Part shown: piece by piece, positions 6,777 through 15,775 of the stretch | Layout of the letters: each line of letters starts with the position of its first letter | Numbering within the stretch: position 1 is the first letter of the stretch | Assembly: GCF_000426385.1 (NCBI RefSeq) | Contig: NZ_AUFG01000010.1 | Location: forward strand, 47,158-111,157 | Direction of reading: 5' to 3' | From: Arsenicicoccus bolidensis DSM 15745 | GTDB lineage: Bacteria > Actinomycetota > Actinomycetes > Actinomycetales > Dermatophilaceae | Length of the DNA stretch: 64,000 nucleotides | Translations under genes and position numbers: made by a program | Notes under the pieces: generated by a model | The model's input: the letters and a program-made list of their open reading frames with translations, nothing else | Database searches by the model: none | Told to the model about the DNA's origin: nothing

Positions 6777-7745
6777 ATGACGCAGCGCCAGGCGCCCCAG
6801 ACACCACCCGCAGGCGGCGGCACCCCCGCCCCGACGCACGAGAGCGGCGACCTGCGCCAGGCCCTGCTCGCGTCGCTCGGCCTCCCCGCCGACGCCACGC
6901 CCGAGGCGGTCGAGGCCGCCCACGAGCGCGTCGCGACATACCTCTCCTCGGCACCGACCGAGCTGTCCGGCTGGGCCACCCAGCAGGCGACGGCCGCCGA
7001 CGCGGCCCACGCCGTGCTCACCGGCAAGGCCGGCGACGTCCTGAGCCGCCGCGCGACGCCCGTGACGGCGGCTCGGCGGACGGGCGACCGGCCGCAGATC
7101 CCCAAGCTGGTCACCGTGCTCGGGTCCATCGCACTGATCGCCGCCATCGTGGTCGGCGTCTACGTCTGGGGCCCGTCCCGCAACCCCACGCAGGCCAACC
7201 CGCCCGTGGCGATGGCGGACCAGGCCGCCGCGGGCGCCACCGCCAAGCCGTCACCGACCGCCACGACCCTGGACACCGCCAAGGCCAAGGCGCTCGAGGA
7301 CAAGATCAAGGCCGACCCCAAGGACGAGCAGGCCATGGCCGAGCTCGGTGACCTCTACTTCGGGGCCAACCACTTCCAGAAGGCCGCGGCCATGCGGCAG
7401 AAGATGCTGGCGCTCAAGCCCAACGACACCAACCTGATGCTGTCGACCGGGGTCGCGCTCTTCAACGCCCGCGACCTCAAGGGCGCCGAGGCCCAGTGGA
7501 ACAACGCGATCAAGGTCGACCCCAAGAAGGCCGAGGCGTACTACGACCTGGGCTTCCTCAAGCTCAGCCAGACCCCGCCCGACTCCGCCGGCGCCAAGGC
7601 GCTGTGGGACAAGGTCATCGAGCTCGACCCCAACGGTCCGCTGGCCCAGAAGGTCCAGAACCACATGGGCGCGATCATGACGCCCGCCCCCACCGGCGCC
7701 GCCCACGGCTCCGGGGCCACGCCCGCACCGACGACCAGCAAGTGA
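6777..7745 (+). CDS. TPR-repeat membrane protein, cytochrome c maturation operon
   Basis: The 322-residue protein has an N-terminal helical domain (about 22-90, faintly J-domain-like), one membrane helix (about 110-132, [20 protein letters not shown]) and an outward-facing tetratricopeptide region (about 170-300; [34 protein letters not shown]). This resembles the C-terminal TPR part of CcmI/NrfG-type proteins, which hold apocytochrome c for heme attachment, although the N-terminal half differs. It ends 1 bp before ccdA and heads the ccdA-resB-ccsB-tlpA series. A role in delivering apo-NrfA/NrfH to the heme lyase is inferred from context and fold. Confidence 0.7.
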   Translation: MTQRQAPQTPPAGGGTPAPTHESGDLRQALLASLGLPADATPEAVEAAHERVATYLSSAPTELSGWATQQATAADAAHAVLTGKAGDVLSRRATPVTAARRTGDRPQIPKLVTVLGSIALIAAIVVGVYVWGPSRNPTQANPPVAMADQAAAGATAKPSPTATTLDTAKAKALEDKIKADPKDEQAMAELGDLYFGANHFQKAAAMRQKMLALKPNDTNLMLSTGVALFNARDLKGAEAQWNNAIKVDPKKAEAYYDLGFLKLSQTPPDSAGAKALWDKVIELDPNGPLAQKVQNHMGAIMTPAPTGAAHGSGATPAPTTSK

Positions 7746-7746
7746 C

Positions 7747-8466
7747 ATGGACGGGATCACCATCCCGCTCGCGCTGCTGGCGGGAATCGTCGCCTTCGCC
7801 TCACCCTGCTTCCTGCCGGTCGTGCCGGTCTTCGTGAGCTATGTCGCGGGGACCTTGCCGGTCGGCGGGGGACGGGCCCGGCGCAACGCCGCCGCCCAGG
7901 CCCTGGCCTCCGTGCTCGGCTTCGGGGTCGTCTTCATCGCCCTGTGGTGCTCCATCGGACTGATCGGGTATGCCGTCGGCGACCACCGCGACGCCCTGCG
8001 CATCATCGGCGGGGTCGCCCTGATCGTCATGGGCCTGCACGTCGCCCGGCTGATCGAGATCCCCGTCCTCTACCGCGAGGTCCACGCCCCCGTCGGCGGC
8101 CGGCCGCAGCTCCCGGGGCAGCAGGCCCCGACATACCGGCGATCCCTGCTGATGGGCCTCGCCTTCGGCGCCGGCTGGACCCCGTGCATCGGACCGGTCC
8201 TCGGCGGCGTCCTCGGGCTCGCCACGGCGAGCGACTCGGTGGGGCGCGGCGCGCTCCTGCTGGTCGCCTTCGCCCTCGGTCTCGGCATCCCCTTCGTGCT
8301 CGTCGCGATGGGCGCCACCGAGATCACCGCCCGTCTCGGCTGGCTGCGCAAGCACGAGATGGCGATGTCCCTCCTGTCCGGCGCGATGCTCGTCCTCATC
8401 GGGTTCGCCATGGTCACCAACATCTTCGGCAAGCTGTCCGGCCTCATCCCGGCCGTCGGCGTGTGA
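7747..8466 (+). CDS. ccdA: CcdA-type thiol:disulfide transport protein
   Basis: A 239-residue polytopic protein with about six membrane helices. The two conserved cysteines lie in helix starts: [12 protein letters not shown] (Cys21) and [12 protein letters not shown] (Cys147). CcdA/DsbD-beta proteins carry reducing equivalents from cytoplasmic thioredoxin across the membrane to extracytoplasmic thioredoxin-like proteins. These keep the CXXCH cysteines of apocytochromes reduced. The likely acceptor is the TlpA-like protein at 10912. It overlaps nothing but starts one base after the TPR gene, so one operon is likely. Confidence 0.92.
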   Translation: MDGITIPLALLAGIVAFASPCFLPVVPVFVSYVAGTLPVGGGRARRNAAAQALASVLGFGVVFIALWCSIGLIGYAVGDHRDALRIIGGVALIVMGLHVARLIEIPVLYREVHAPVGGRPQLPGQQAPTYRRSLLMGLAFGAGWTPCIGPVLGGVLGLATASDSVGRGALLLVAFALGLGIPFVLVAMGATEITARLGWLRKHEMAMSLLSGAMLVLIGFAMVTNIFGKLSGLIPAVGV

Positions 8467-8480
8467 GACAGGCAGAGCTC

Positions 8481-9986
8481 ATGAGCAACGACACCCACCT
8501 CCTGACCGAGGACACGATCGAGTCCGCCGACACGATCCGCATGCCCCGGCCGCTCTACAAGGTCTATCGGGTCTTCATCTCCAAGCGCACCGGCATCGGC
8601 CTCATCCTCGCGATGGGCTTCCTCACCCTCATGGGGACGCTGATCCAGCAGTCCACGGAGAACAACCGGGCCGACGCCACCGCCTACGCCGACTGGCTGG
8701 ACTCGGTGCGGCCTCGCTACCAGGGCTGGACCGGAGTGCTGGACCTGCTCGGCATGTTCAACGTCTTCGGCTCGGTGTGGTTCAAGGCCGTCAACGTGCT
8801 GCTGTGCATCTCGATCCTGTGCTGCATCATGCACCGCATCCCGCTGCTGTGGAAGCGGGCCACCCGCCCCCAGCTGCACGTCACCGAGGGATTCTTCGCC
8901 CACGCGAGCATCCACCACGACGTGACCGCCCCGGTGCCCGCCGAGCAGAGCCTCGAGCACCTCCGCACGACCATGCGGCGCAAGGGCTATCGCGTGATCG
9001 ACGACCCCCGCGGGCCCGGCCTCAACCTCTACACCGACAAGTTCCGGTGGCCGCCGTTCGGCACGATCTTCGCCCACGTCGCGTTCGTCATCATCCTGCT
9101 CGGCGTCCTGGTCACGTCCAACACCGGCTTCTCCGAGGACAACGTCCCCGTCTCGATCGGTGACCGCGTCGACATCGGCCACGGCACCGGCCTGACCATC
9201 ACCGCCACCTCCTTCTCCGACACCTACTACGAGGACGGCCGGCCCAAGGACTACGTCAGCCACCTCGTCCTCTACAAGGACGGCGTGCAGGTCAAGGAGC
9301 AGGACACCCGGGTCAACGAGCCGCTGCGCTACGAGGGGGTCAAGTTCTTCCAGGCCAGCTTCGGCTTCGCAGCCCGCATCCAGGTCAAGGACTCCACCGG
9401 CAAGGTGCTCCACGAGGGTGGCGTGCCGCTGCAGTACACGACCGAGGACCAGAAGAACTCCTTCGGCAAGCTGCCGCTGCCGAACCAGGGCGTCGACGCC
9501 TTCGTCATCACGGCGGCCTCCGGGCAGACCGACGCGCAGATCCAGCCGGGCGACGTCGCCATCAAGGTGCAGCCCACCGACCAGGACAGCACCATCGGCC
9601 AGAAGGTCATCACCCAGGGCCAGACCGCGCAGATCGGCGACCTGACCTACACCTTCCTGCGCGAGCAGCAGTACACCGGGCTCATGGTCTCCGACGACCC
9701 GGGCGCCCTGTGGGTCTGGGTCGGCTCCACGATGATCGTCGCCGGCATGACCATCACGATGTTCTTCCGGCACCGCCGGATCTGGGTCCGCGTCCAGCCG
9801 TCCGGCGACGGCTCGCGCATCCGCCTCGCCTCGTCCGAGCGCCACGACACGGCCTACGAGGGCTGGGTCTCCCGCCTCGTCGACGACCTGTCCGCCGACC
9901 TCGGCGCCACGCCCACCCCGGGCCACCACACCACCGCCGGTCGTGACCACGACCGCGCCGACCTTGCCAGCACGGTAGGAGCCTGA
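8481..9986 (+). CDS. resB: ResB/Ccs1-like cytochrome c synthase subunit
   Basis: The 501-residue protein matches ResB (Ccs1): membrane helices near 36-54, 95-113 and 190-208, a large extracytoplasmic domain (about 210-425) and a last helix near 418-438 (VWVGSTMIVAGMTITMFF). With CcsA/CcsB it forms the System II heme lyase that exports heme and joins it to CXXCH motifs. The start ATG 8481 follows ccdA by 14 bp. The C-terminal tail of about 50 residues is His/Asp-rich and poorly conserved. A 2-bp gap separates it from ccsB. Confidence 0.92.
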   Translation: MSNDTHLLTEDTIESADTIRMPRPLYKVYRVFISKRTGIGLILAMGFLTLMGTLIQQSTENNRADATAYADWLDSVRPRYQGWTGVLDLLGMFNVFGSVWFKAVNVLLCISILCCIMHRIPLLWKRATRPQLHVTEGFFAHASIHHDVTAPVPAEQSLEHLRTTMRRKGYRVIDDPRGPGLNLYTDKFRWPPFGTIFAHVAFVIILLGVLVTSNTGFSEDNVPVSIGDRVDIGHGTGLTITATSFSDTYYEDGRPKDYVSHLVLYKDGVQVKEQDTRVNEPLRYEGVKFFQASFGFAARIQVKDSTGKVLHEGGVPLQYTTEDQKNSFGKLPLPNQGVDAFVITAASGQTDAQIQPGDVAIKVQPTDQDSTIGQKVITQGQTAQIGDLTYTFLREQQYTGLMVSDDPGALWVWVGSTMIVAGMTITMFFRHRRIWVRVQPSGDGSRIRLASSERHDTAYEGWVSRLVDDLSADLGATPTPGHHTTAGRDHDRADLASTVGA

Positions 9987-9988
9987 CG

Positions 9989-10915
9989 ATGTTCGCCCTC
10001 TCCCAGTACGCCCTGATCGCGGGGACGATCCTCGTGTGGCTCGGTGTCGCCGCCACGATCGTCAACCTGACCCGCAAGCCCGCCGAGCGCGAGGCCATCG
10101 CCCCCGCGCGCGCCACCGTCGGCGGCGCCGCGCTCGCGGGCGGCGGCACCGCCGTCCTGACCGGCCACGCGCCGACCGCCCTCGGCCGCACCGGGGTGCG
10201 CGGACCGGCGTGGTACGCCACCAAGGTCACCCAGGTCGCGCTCCTGTGCCTCACGGTCGCGCTCGCCGCCAGCGCGGCGGCCACCGGCCACGGGCCCTTC
10301 TCCAACCAGCACGAGTTCGCGGTGTCCTTCGCCTGGGGCGTCCTCGCGGCCTACGTCTTCTTCGAGTGGCGGTATGACGTCAAGGCGCTCGCCGTCTTCG
10401 TCCTGCCGATCGCCGCGGCCATGCTGACCTACGCGACCACCGTCGACGCCAAGCCCGGCCCCCTGGTCCCCGCCCTGCAGAACTCCCTGCTGCTGACCGC
10501 GCACGTCTTCACCGCCGTCCTCGGCTACGGCGCCGCCGCGGTGGCGTGCGGCGCGGGCATCGGCTATCTCATCGCCCCGCACCTCACCTGGAAGGGCATG
10601 CCCAAGCGGTCCTTCCTGGACGAGCTCGGCTACCGCGCGGTGATGATCGCCTACCCGCTCCTCACCGTCATGATCATCCTCGGCGCCATCTGGGCCGACA
10701 TCGCGTGGGGCCGCTACTGGAGCTGGGACCCCAAGGAGACCGCCGCCCTGGTCACCTGGCTGATCTACGGCGCCTACCTGCACGCCCGCGTGGCCCGCGG
10801 CTGGCGCGGTGAACGGTCCGCCTACCTGCTGATCCTCGGCTTCGTGGCCATCCTGTTCACCTTCTTCGGCAACTACTTCTTCGGTGGCCTGCACTCCTAC
10901 GGGGGGTCGATGTGA
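9989..10915 (+). CDS. ccsB: CcsB/ResC cytochrome c heme-handling protein
   Basis: A 308-residue membrane protein of the heme-handling protein family. The tryptophan-rich signature is clear: WGRYWSWDPKETAALVTW (about 238-255), which presents heme to the apocytochrome, with conserved His residues in flanking helices. It pairs with ResB upstream. The last codons overlap the next gene by GTGA, so translation is probably coupled. Together with ccdA and the thioredoxin this is a complete System II set located next to nrfHA, the pentaheme and tetraheme proteins that need it. Confidence 0.93.
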   Translation: MFALSQYALIAGTILVWLGVAATIVNLTRKPAEREAIAPARATVGGAALAGGGTAVLTGHAPTALGRTGVRGPAWYATKVTQVALLCLTVALAASAAATGHGPFSNQHEFAVSFAWGVLAAYVFFEWRYDVKALAVFVLPIAAAMLTYATTVDAKPGPLVPALQNSLLLTAHVFTAVLGYGAAAVACGAGIGYLIAPHLTWKGMPKRSFLDELGYRAVMIAYPLLTVMIILGAIWADIAWGRYWSWDPKETAALVTWLIYGAYLHARVARGWRGERSAYLLILGFVAILFTFFGNYFFGGLHSYGGSM

Positions 10916-11610
10916 GCGACGTGACCGACCGCACCCACGCCGCGGGTGCCGACCAGGGAGCGGCGGGCACCGACCAGCCGACGGCGGGCGCCACCCAGGC
11001 CGGCCCGAAGGAGGACTGGCGCGGCGGCATACGAGCCAGCGGGAGCAAGCAGCTCATCGTCCTGCTCGTGACGGCGCTGCTCGTCGCCGGAGGGGCCTGG
11101 CTGCTCGGCGGCAAGGCCGGCTCCGCCAAGAGCGCCCCCCTGAACGGCGCCCAGGCCGTCCAGGTCACGGGCGACACCTCCGGGCCGGCCCCCGAGGTCG
11201 GCAAGCCCGCGCAGGACTTCACGGCGCGGACCGTCAAGGGGGAGCCGATCTCCCTGTCCGAGCTCAAGGGCCGCCCGGTGTGGCTGACCTTCGGGGCGTC
11301 CTGGTGCACGGCCTGCCGCGCCGAGGCCCCCGACATGCAGGCGGCCTACACGGCGGCCAAGGCCTCCGGGGTGGAGATCGTCTCCGTCAACATGCAGGAG
11401 CTGCCCGCCGACGTGGTGTCCTACGCCGGCAAGCTGGGCCTGACCTTTCCCCAGGTCGCCGACCCCGACACCGCCCTCGCCTCGAAGTACCGCGTGATGG
11501 GCCTGCCCTCGCACTTCTTCATCGACAAGGAGGGCGTGCTGCGCTCCCAGCACATCGGCGTGCTCACCCGCAGCGCGATGGACCAGCAGATCGGCACGCT
11601 CGCCCGCTGA
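10912..11610 (+). CDS. TlpA/ResA-like membrane-anchored thioredoxin
   Basis: The 232-residue protein has a hydrophilic N-terminus, a membrane anchor (about 46-64) and an extracytoplasmic thioredoxin fold from about 92. The redox site is FGASWCTACRAEAP (Cys132, Cys135), and the cis-proline loop is MGLPSHFFIDKEG. ResA-type proteins reduce the cysteines of apocytochrome c before heme attachment, with electrons supplied through CcdA. GTG 10912 overlaps the ccsB stop codon. It closes the maturation operon; an imperfect hairpin (11614-11668) follows. Confidence 0.92.
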   Translation: MSDVTDRTHAAGADQGAAGTDQPTAGATQAGPKEDWRGGIRASGSKQLIVLLVTALLVAGGAWLLGGKAGSAKSAPLNGAQAVQVTGDTSGPAPEVGKPAQDFTARTVKGEPISLSELKGRPVWLTFGASWCTACRAEAPDMQAAYTAAKASGVEIVSVNMQELPADVVSYAGKLGLTFPQVADPDTALASKYRVMGLPSHFFIDKEGVLRSQHIGVLTRSAMDQQIGTLAR

Positions 11611-11613
11611 TCA

Positions 11614-11668
11614 CCGCCCCCTGCCGCCTCTGTCCACGTCGGTCTCGCCGATCGTGAGGCAGGGGCGG
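11614..11668 (+). terminator. Imperfect terminator hairpin after the maturation operon
   Basis: The arm beginning at 11614 (CCGCCCCCTGCCGCCTC) pairs with GAGGCAGGGGCGG (11656-11668) with two bulged bases. It starts three bases after the thioredoxin stop codon. Confidence 0.5.
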
Positions 11669-11748
11669 CTCAGGGGGATCCCCCCTGGCGGAACGTCCGT
11701 CCCACCGGCAGCGTTGTCATCGAGACACGCACGCATCGGTTGGGAGTG

Positions 11749-12804
11749 ATGAGGGTGGTCCTCACCGGACTTCTCGTGAGCACGGGCCTGGTGGCCGTCA
11801 CCGTCGGGGTCGGACGGTATGCCGCTGACCGCTGGCGACACCGCAAGGACGCGATCACGGGTCACCGCCTGGCGCCCGGCGTCGCCCTGACCGCCGCCGG
11901 CGGTGGGCTGGTCCTGTCGCCGGACGTGCTCGTCCTGACCGACCAGCTGCAGGTGGCGGACCCCGCCGCAGCGCTGGCGCTCGGGGTCTACAACGTCCTC
12001 GCCATGGGTGGCCTCGGCACCGTGGCCGCCGGCATGTGGCTGTCGAGCCGGAGGGTGACCCGCCAGGTGCGGGCAGGCGTCGACGCGGTGGCGGACGGCA
12101 TACCCCTGGTCGCGCGGCGCCGGGCCATGCGCCGCGGCACCCCGGCGGACTTCCCGCGGGAGTGGGCCAGCCTGATCGCGCTGGACACGGAGCTGACGCA
12201 GCGGCTGCTGCGCTACGAGCGCGACCTGGAGGCCGCGGTCAACTTCCCGGTGATGAGCGACCACACCGACCCGCTGACCCGCGGCGCGATCGACGCCATG
12301 CTGCGCTGCCGCGAGCTGCGGGCCGCCACCCCACCGGCCGGCACCCGCGACGTGCGCGACACCGACTACGCGCGGGCGGTCGCCGACTTCCAGGTGGCCC
12401 TCGAGGCCGCCGAGGCCAACGCCGAGCGGCTCGTCGCGAGCACCTTCACCGAGGACGAGCGCCGCACGCTCGAGGAGGTCACGGCGACGCTGGAGTTCAT
12501 GCGCGCCAACAGCACGACGCCGGGAGAGCGCGCGGCGGCATACGACGAGGTCAGCGCACGGCTCACGCAGGTGATGCAGGCCCGCGGCACGTCGGCTGGT
12601 GGTGCTGCGACCGGCGGCGTTGCGACCGGTGGCGTTGCGACCGGCAGCGCTGAGACCGGTGGCGTTGCGACCGGCGGCGTCGCGGCTGAGGGAGCGACCG
12701 GAGGGGCAGCCGCGGGGGAGACGGCGGTGGCGCAGGGCCAGGGGCAGGCCGCGGTGGCGCGTCCGCATCCCTTCCTGGACGTGACGGACCGCGCCCGCCG
12801 CTGA
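11749..12804 (+). CDS. Membrane-anchored protein of unknown function with coding VNTR
   Basis: No family is recognised. Translation shows two hydrophobic helices (about 3-20 and 42-95, the second probably two segments), then a charged, helical cytoplasmic-looking domain (about 115-280) with many Glu/Arg residues (DTELTQRLLRYERDLEAAV). A low-complexity Ala/Gly/Thr/Val tail follows, encoded by five 15-bp repeats (12607-12681), and the protein ends HPFLDVTDRARR. The start is uncertain: ATG 11749, GTG 11746 and TTG 11740 are all possible. It stands alone between two hairpin-rich gaps and is convergent with the CBS-domain genes. Confidence 0.6.
   Translation: MRVVLTGLLVSTGLVAVTVGVGRYAADRWRHRKDAITGHRLAPGVALTAAGGGLVLSPDVLVLTDQLQVADPAAALALGVYNVLAMGGLGTVAAGMWLSSRRVTRQVRAGVDAVADGIPLVARRRAMRRGTPADFPREWASLIALDTELTQRLLRYERDLEAAVNFPVMSDHTDPLTRGAIDAMLRCRELRAATPPAGTRDVRDTDYARAVADFQVALEAAEANAERLVASTFTEDERRTLEEVTATLEFMRANSTTPGERAAAYDEVSARLTQVMQARGTSAGGAATGGVATGGVATGSAETGGVATGGVAAEGATGGAAAGETAVAQGQGQAAVARPHPFLDVTDRARR
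12607..12681 (+). repeat. Five in-frame 15-bp tandem repeats
   Basis: Units of GCGACCGGYGGCGTT run five times (12607, 12622, 12637, 12652, 12667), the third and fourth slightly diverged. Each adds Ala-Thr-Gly-Gly-Val in the frame of the surrounding gene, so copy-number change would not shift the frame. Confidence 0.85.
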
Positions 12805-12818
12805 CCCCCGTGCGCAGA

Positions 12819-12883
12819 CCCGCCGGGGGCGAAGGCATCGACCGGCGTTCGTTCCCCAGGCTGATGCCTCGGCCCCCGGCGGG
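12819..12883. repeat. Dispersed repeat copy S2: conserved-loop hairpin with long stem
   Basis: Arms 12819-12830 (CCCGCCGGGGGC) and 12872-12883 pair over 12 bp. After two mismatches AGGCAT (12833-12838) pairs with ATGCCT (12864-12869), closing the 25-nt loop 12839-12863. The loop begins CGACCGGCG and ends CCAGGCTG, as in the other family members. It lies 14 bp after the stop codon of the gene upstream. Confidence 0.8.
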
Positions 12884-12887
12884 TGCG

Positions 12888-12923
12888 ACTCGGCCCCCGT
12901 CCCAGCTGGGACGGGGGCCGAGT
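12888..12923. terminator. Perfect 36-bp palindrome between convergent genes
   Basis: Bases 12888-12905 are the exact reverse complement of 12906-12923 (arm ACTCGGCCCCCGTCCCAG), with no loop. It lies between the end of the + strand gene (12804) and the end of the - strand CBS gene (12964), so a bidirectional terminator is the likely role. Confidence 0.7.
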
Positions 12924-12963
12924 CGTGCGTGGAGCTACTGCCCCTCGCGGTCAGGTGCGGCGG

Positions 12964-13977
12964 TCAGGCTCGCGCGCTGGTCTCGCGGGGGAAGAACCGC
13001 GGCAGGATGTCGCTCATCGTCACGACGCCGGCGAACTCGCCGCCGCGATGCACCACGGCCAGCTGGGTCTGCGTCTCGCGCATGAACGTGAACGCCTCGT
13101 GCAGCGGGGTCTCGGCCGCGACGGCCAGGGTCTCGCGGGCCAGCTCGCGCGCGGGACGGTCCGCCGGCTCCCCGAAGGTGTCGCGCACGTGCACGGTGCC
13201 CGCGACCCGGCCCTCGTCGAGCAGCAGGATCCGCATGTGGCCGTGCTCGACCGTCGCGGCCTGGACGTCCGCCACCGTGGCGTCGATGTCGACGGCCGTG
13301 GGGCGCCGGCGGTGCCGGATCAGCTCGTCCATGGTGATGTCGCGCATGTCGAGGGCGTTGGTGATCGAGGCGCTGTAGGACGCCTCGAGGGTGCCCGCGT
13401 CCGCGGAGTGCTCGACGAGCTCGCGCAGCCCGTGCTCGTCCTGCACCTCGTCGACCTCGTCCACGGGCTCGACGCCGGTGCGGCGCACGAGGGCGTTGGC
13501 GGCGTGGTTGAGGGCCTTGAGGGCGGGACGGGTCAGCCACAGGAAGCCCCGCATGGGGACGGCCAGCAGGATCGCGGACCTCTCCGGGTGGGCGATGGCC
13601 CAGGACTTGGGGGCCATCTCACCGACCACGAGGTGGATGAAGGTCACGATGATCAGGGCGACCACGAAGGCCACGACGTCCGCGGCACCGGTGGGCAGGC
13701 CCACGGCCTCCAGCGGCCCCATCAGGGCGTGGTGGACGGCCGGCTTGGTGATGGCACCGAGGGCCAGCGTGCAGACGGTGATGCCGAGCTGCGACCCGGC
13801 GAGCAGCAGGGTGAGCTCGGAGGAGCTGCGCAGGGCGGCCCGTGCCGACGCGGAGGTGGCCGCGGCGTCCTCGAGCCGGTGGCGCTTGGCGTTGATCAGC
13901 GAGAACTCGACGGCGACGAAGAACGCGCTGAGCGCGATGATCGCGACGGTCGCGAGGGTGGTGACGAGCCAGCTCAT
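12964..13977 (-). CDS. CNNM/CorC-family membrane protein with CBS domains
   Basis: The 337-residue protein has an N-terminal CNNM (DUF21) domain with three or four membrane helices (about 3-150; LSAFFVAVEFSLINAKR, GSQLGITVCTLALGA, VVGEMAPKSWAIAHPER) and a C-terminal CBS pair (about 205-330). It lacks the extra CorC_HlyC domain of its neighbour. Family members are linked to magnesium/cobalt efflux and ion homeostasis, sensing nucleotides with the CBS pair; the substrate here is unknown. It overlaps the upstream paralogue by ATGA, so the two are co-translated and may form a heteromer. Confidence 0.87.
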   Translation of the reverse strand: MSWLVTTLATVAIIALSAFFVAVEFSLINAKRHRLEDAAATSASARAALRSSSELTLLLAGSQLGITVCTLALGAITKPAVHHALMGPLEAVGLPTGAADVVAFVVALIIVTFIHLVVGEMAPKSWAIAHPERSAILLAVPMRGFLWLTRPALKALNHAANALVRRTGVEPVDEVDEVQDEHGLRELVEHSADAGTLEASYSASITNALDMRDITMDELIRHRRRPTAVDIDATVADVQAATVEHGHMRILLLDEGRVAGTVHVRDTFGEPADRPARELARETLAVAAETPLHEAFTFMRETQTQLAVVHRGGEFAGVVTMSDILPRFFPRETSARA

Positions 13978-15461
13978 CGGGTGCCCTCCTCGGTCACGTT
14001 GGTGGCGCCACCCTGGGCGTCCTGATGGGAGTGGTGGCGAGACTCACGGTCGGGTGGGGACCCGTCGCCGTCGCCGTCGCCGTCCCCGTCGCTGCGGTCG
14101 GGGGAGTCGGCGTCGACGGCGTCGGTCTCGGTCAGCGTGAGGCGAACCCGGGACGGGACGTAGCGCTCGACCTCCAGCACCTCGACCGTGAGGACCTTGC
14201 GCCGGTCGTCGTCGAGGTGCAGGTGCTCCTGGCGGAGCGGCACCTCGATCAGCGTGCCGTCCTCCGGCAGGCCGCCGACGTGGTCGATGACCAGGCCGCC
14301 GATGGTCTCGAAGTCACCCTCGGGCAGGTCGACGCCGAGCGAACGCTCCACCTCGTCGATGTGGACGTCGCCCTCCATGACCCAGATGCCGTCGTCCGGG
14401 ACCGGCACGTATGACCGCTCCTCCGGGTCGTGCTCGTCGGTGATCTCGCCGACGATCTCCTCGGCGAGGTCCTCCATCGTCAGGATCCCGGTGAAGCCGC
14501 CGTACTCGTCGACGACGCAGGCGAGCTGCTCGCGGCGGTCGTCGAGCTCGCGCAGCGCGTCGGGCAGGCTCATGAGCTCGGGCACGACGAGGGGCTCGCG
14601 CATGATCTCGGAGCACGGCGCGTCGTCGTCACCCCGGTGGGACAGCACGTCAACGAGGTGCACCACGCCGACCACGTCGTCCTCGTCCCCGATGACCGGG
14701 TAGCGGGTGTGACCCGTGTGCATCAGCTCGCGCACCTCGGCGACCGTGGTCTCGGTGCGCAGCGAGTCGACCTGGGCGCGCGGGATCATCGCGTGCGCGA
14801 CGTCCTCGCCGGGGAAGTCGAGGATGCGGTCGACCATGATCGACAGCTCGTCCGGCAGGTCGCCGCTCTCGCGCGAGAGCTCGACGACGTGCTGCAGGTC
14901 GCGGGCCGTGGCGGCGTGCTGCACGTCGTGGACCGGCTCGATGTGCAGGGCCCGCAGGAGCAGCTCCGCGGACTTGTCGAAGACCCAGATGACGGGGCCG
15001 AGGACGGTGAGGTAGAGCGAGGTCGACCGCGTCAGCCAGGTGGAGACCTGGTCGGGGCGGGCGATGGCGTAGTTCTTGGGGAAGAGCTCGCCGAAGAGCA
15101 TCTGCACCACGGTCGAGAAGACGAGCGCGAAGACCGCGCCGATGGTGACCGACACGGCCACCGGGACGCCGGTGTCGCCGAGCATGGTGCCGATCGCGGA
15201 GCCGATCAGCGGCTCGGCGACGTAACCGACGAGCAGCCCGGTGACGGTGATGCCCAGCTGCGCGCCGGACAGCATGAACGACGTGCGGCGGGTGATCTCG
15301 AGGGTCTTGCCGGCGACCTCGTCACCCTCGCGGTGCCGCGCCCCGAGCCGGGACCGGTCCACCGCCATGAAGGCGAACTCCTGCGCCACGAAGTAGCCCG
15401 TGGCCGCCGTGATCAGCAGCACGACCACCAGGCCGATCACGAGCGAGAGGACCGGGCTCAT
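13974..15461 (-). CDS. CNNM/CorC-family protein with CBS pair and CorC_HlyC domain
   Basis: At 495 residues this is the full-length version: CNNM membrane domain (about 1-195; YFVAQEFAFMAVDRSRL, GAQLGITVTGLLVGY), CBS pair (about 215-340; SIMVDRILDFPGEDVAHAMI) and transporter-associated CorC_HlyC domain (about 355-440; WVMEGDVHIDEVERSLG). The last 45 residues form an acidic, then His-rich tail (Asp-Gly repeats, then SRHHSHQ) that could bind metal. It is the first gene of a two-gene operon with the shorter paralogue. Magnesium-efflux or ion-homeostasis function follows from family knowledge only. Confidence 0.89.
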   Translation of the reverse strand: MSPVLSLVIGLVVVLLITAATGYFVAQEFAFMAVDRSRLGARHREGDEVAGKTLEITRRTSFMLSGAQLGITVTGLLVGYVAEPLIGSAIGTMLGDTGVPVAVSVTIGAVFALVFSTVVQMLFGELFPKNYAIARPDQVSTWLTRSTSLYLTVLGPVIWVFDKSAELLLRALHIEPVHDVQHAATARDLQHVVELSRESGDLPDELSIMVDRILDFPGEDVAHAMIPRAQVDSLRTETTVAEVRELMHTGHTRYPVIGDEDDVVGVVHLVDVLSHRGDDDAPCSEIMREPLVVPELMSLPDALRELDDRREQLACVVDEYGGFTGILTMEDLAEEIVGEITDEHDPEERSYVPVPDDGIWVMEGDVHIDEVERSLGVDLPEGDFETIGGLVIDHVGGLPEDGTLIEVPLRQEHLHLDDDRRKVLTVEVLEVERYVPSRVRLTLTETDAVDADSPDRSDGDGDGDGDGSPPDRESRHHSHQDAQGGATNVTEEGTR

Positions 15462-15775
15462 CGCGCCTGCCCCTCAGGGGTGAGACCGCGCGTGGCGGTG
15501 CCGGGACTGCAGGGCTCGTCAGGCTGGCGAGTGTGCATGGGCCTTTCCGGGGACTGGGGGGAGGGTGCGGGGGCGGTCGGAGAACGCCCGGTCGGGCCTC
15601 GAGGTTCCCGGTGCGCCCGGGGGAGAGCCGTCGGTATGTCGTACCCCGCCGCCATCGACGGTAGTCGCGATGGCGACGGGCGGCGTCATACGGCCGAGGT
15701 TTGTCATGGGCGCCCCGAGGTGAGCCGGGAGCTCAGGTTGTGTCGTCCGGACGGCTGGCTGGCGGGCGTGGCGGA
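15462..15775. other. Gap of 314 bp with one hairpin, no gene seen
   Basis: No convincing coding region is visible. CGCCATCG (15650-15657) pairs with CGATGGCG (15668-15675) around a 10-nt loop, and flanking GCC/GGC bases extend the stem. It may terminate the permease gene, which ends at 15776 on the - strand. The remainder should hold the promoter of the CNNM operon, but no clear -35/-10 pair was found. Confidence 0.4.

Noticed and set aside
15458..15655. 65-codon frame upstream of the CNNM operon
   Set aside because: Proline/arginine-rich, no ribosome site and no family resemblance; it lies where the operon promoter should be.
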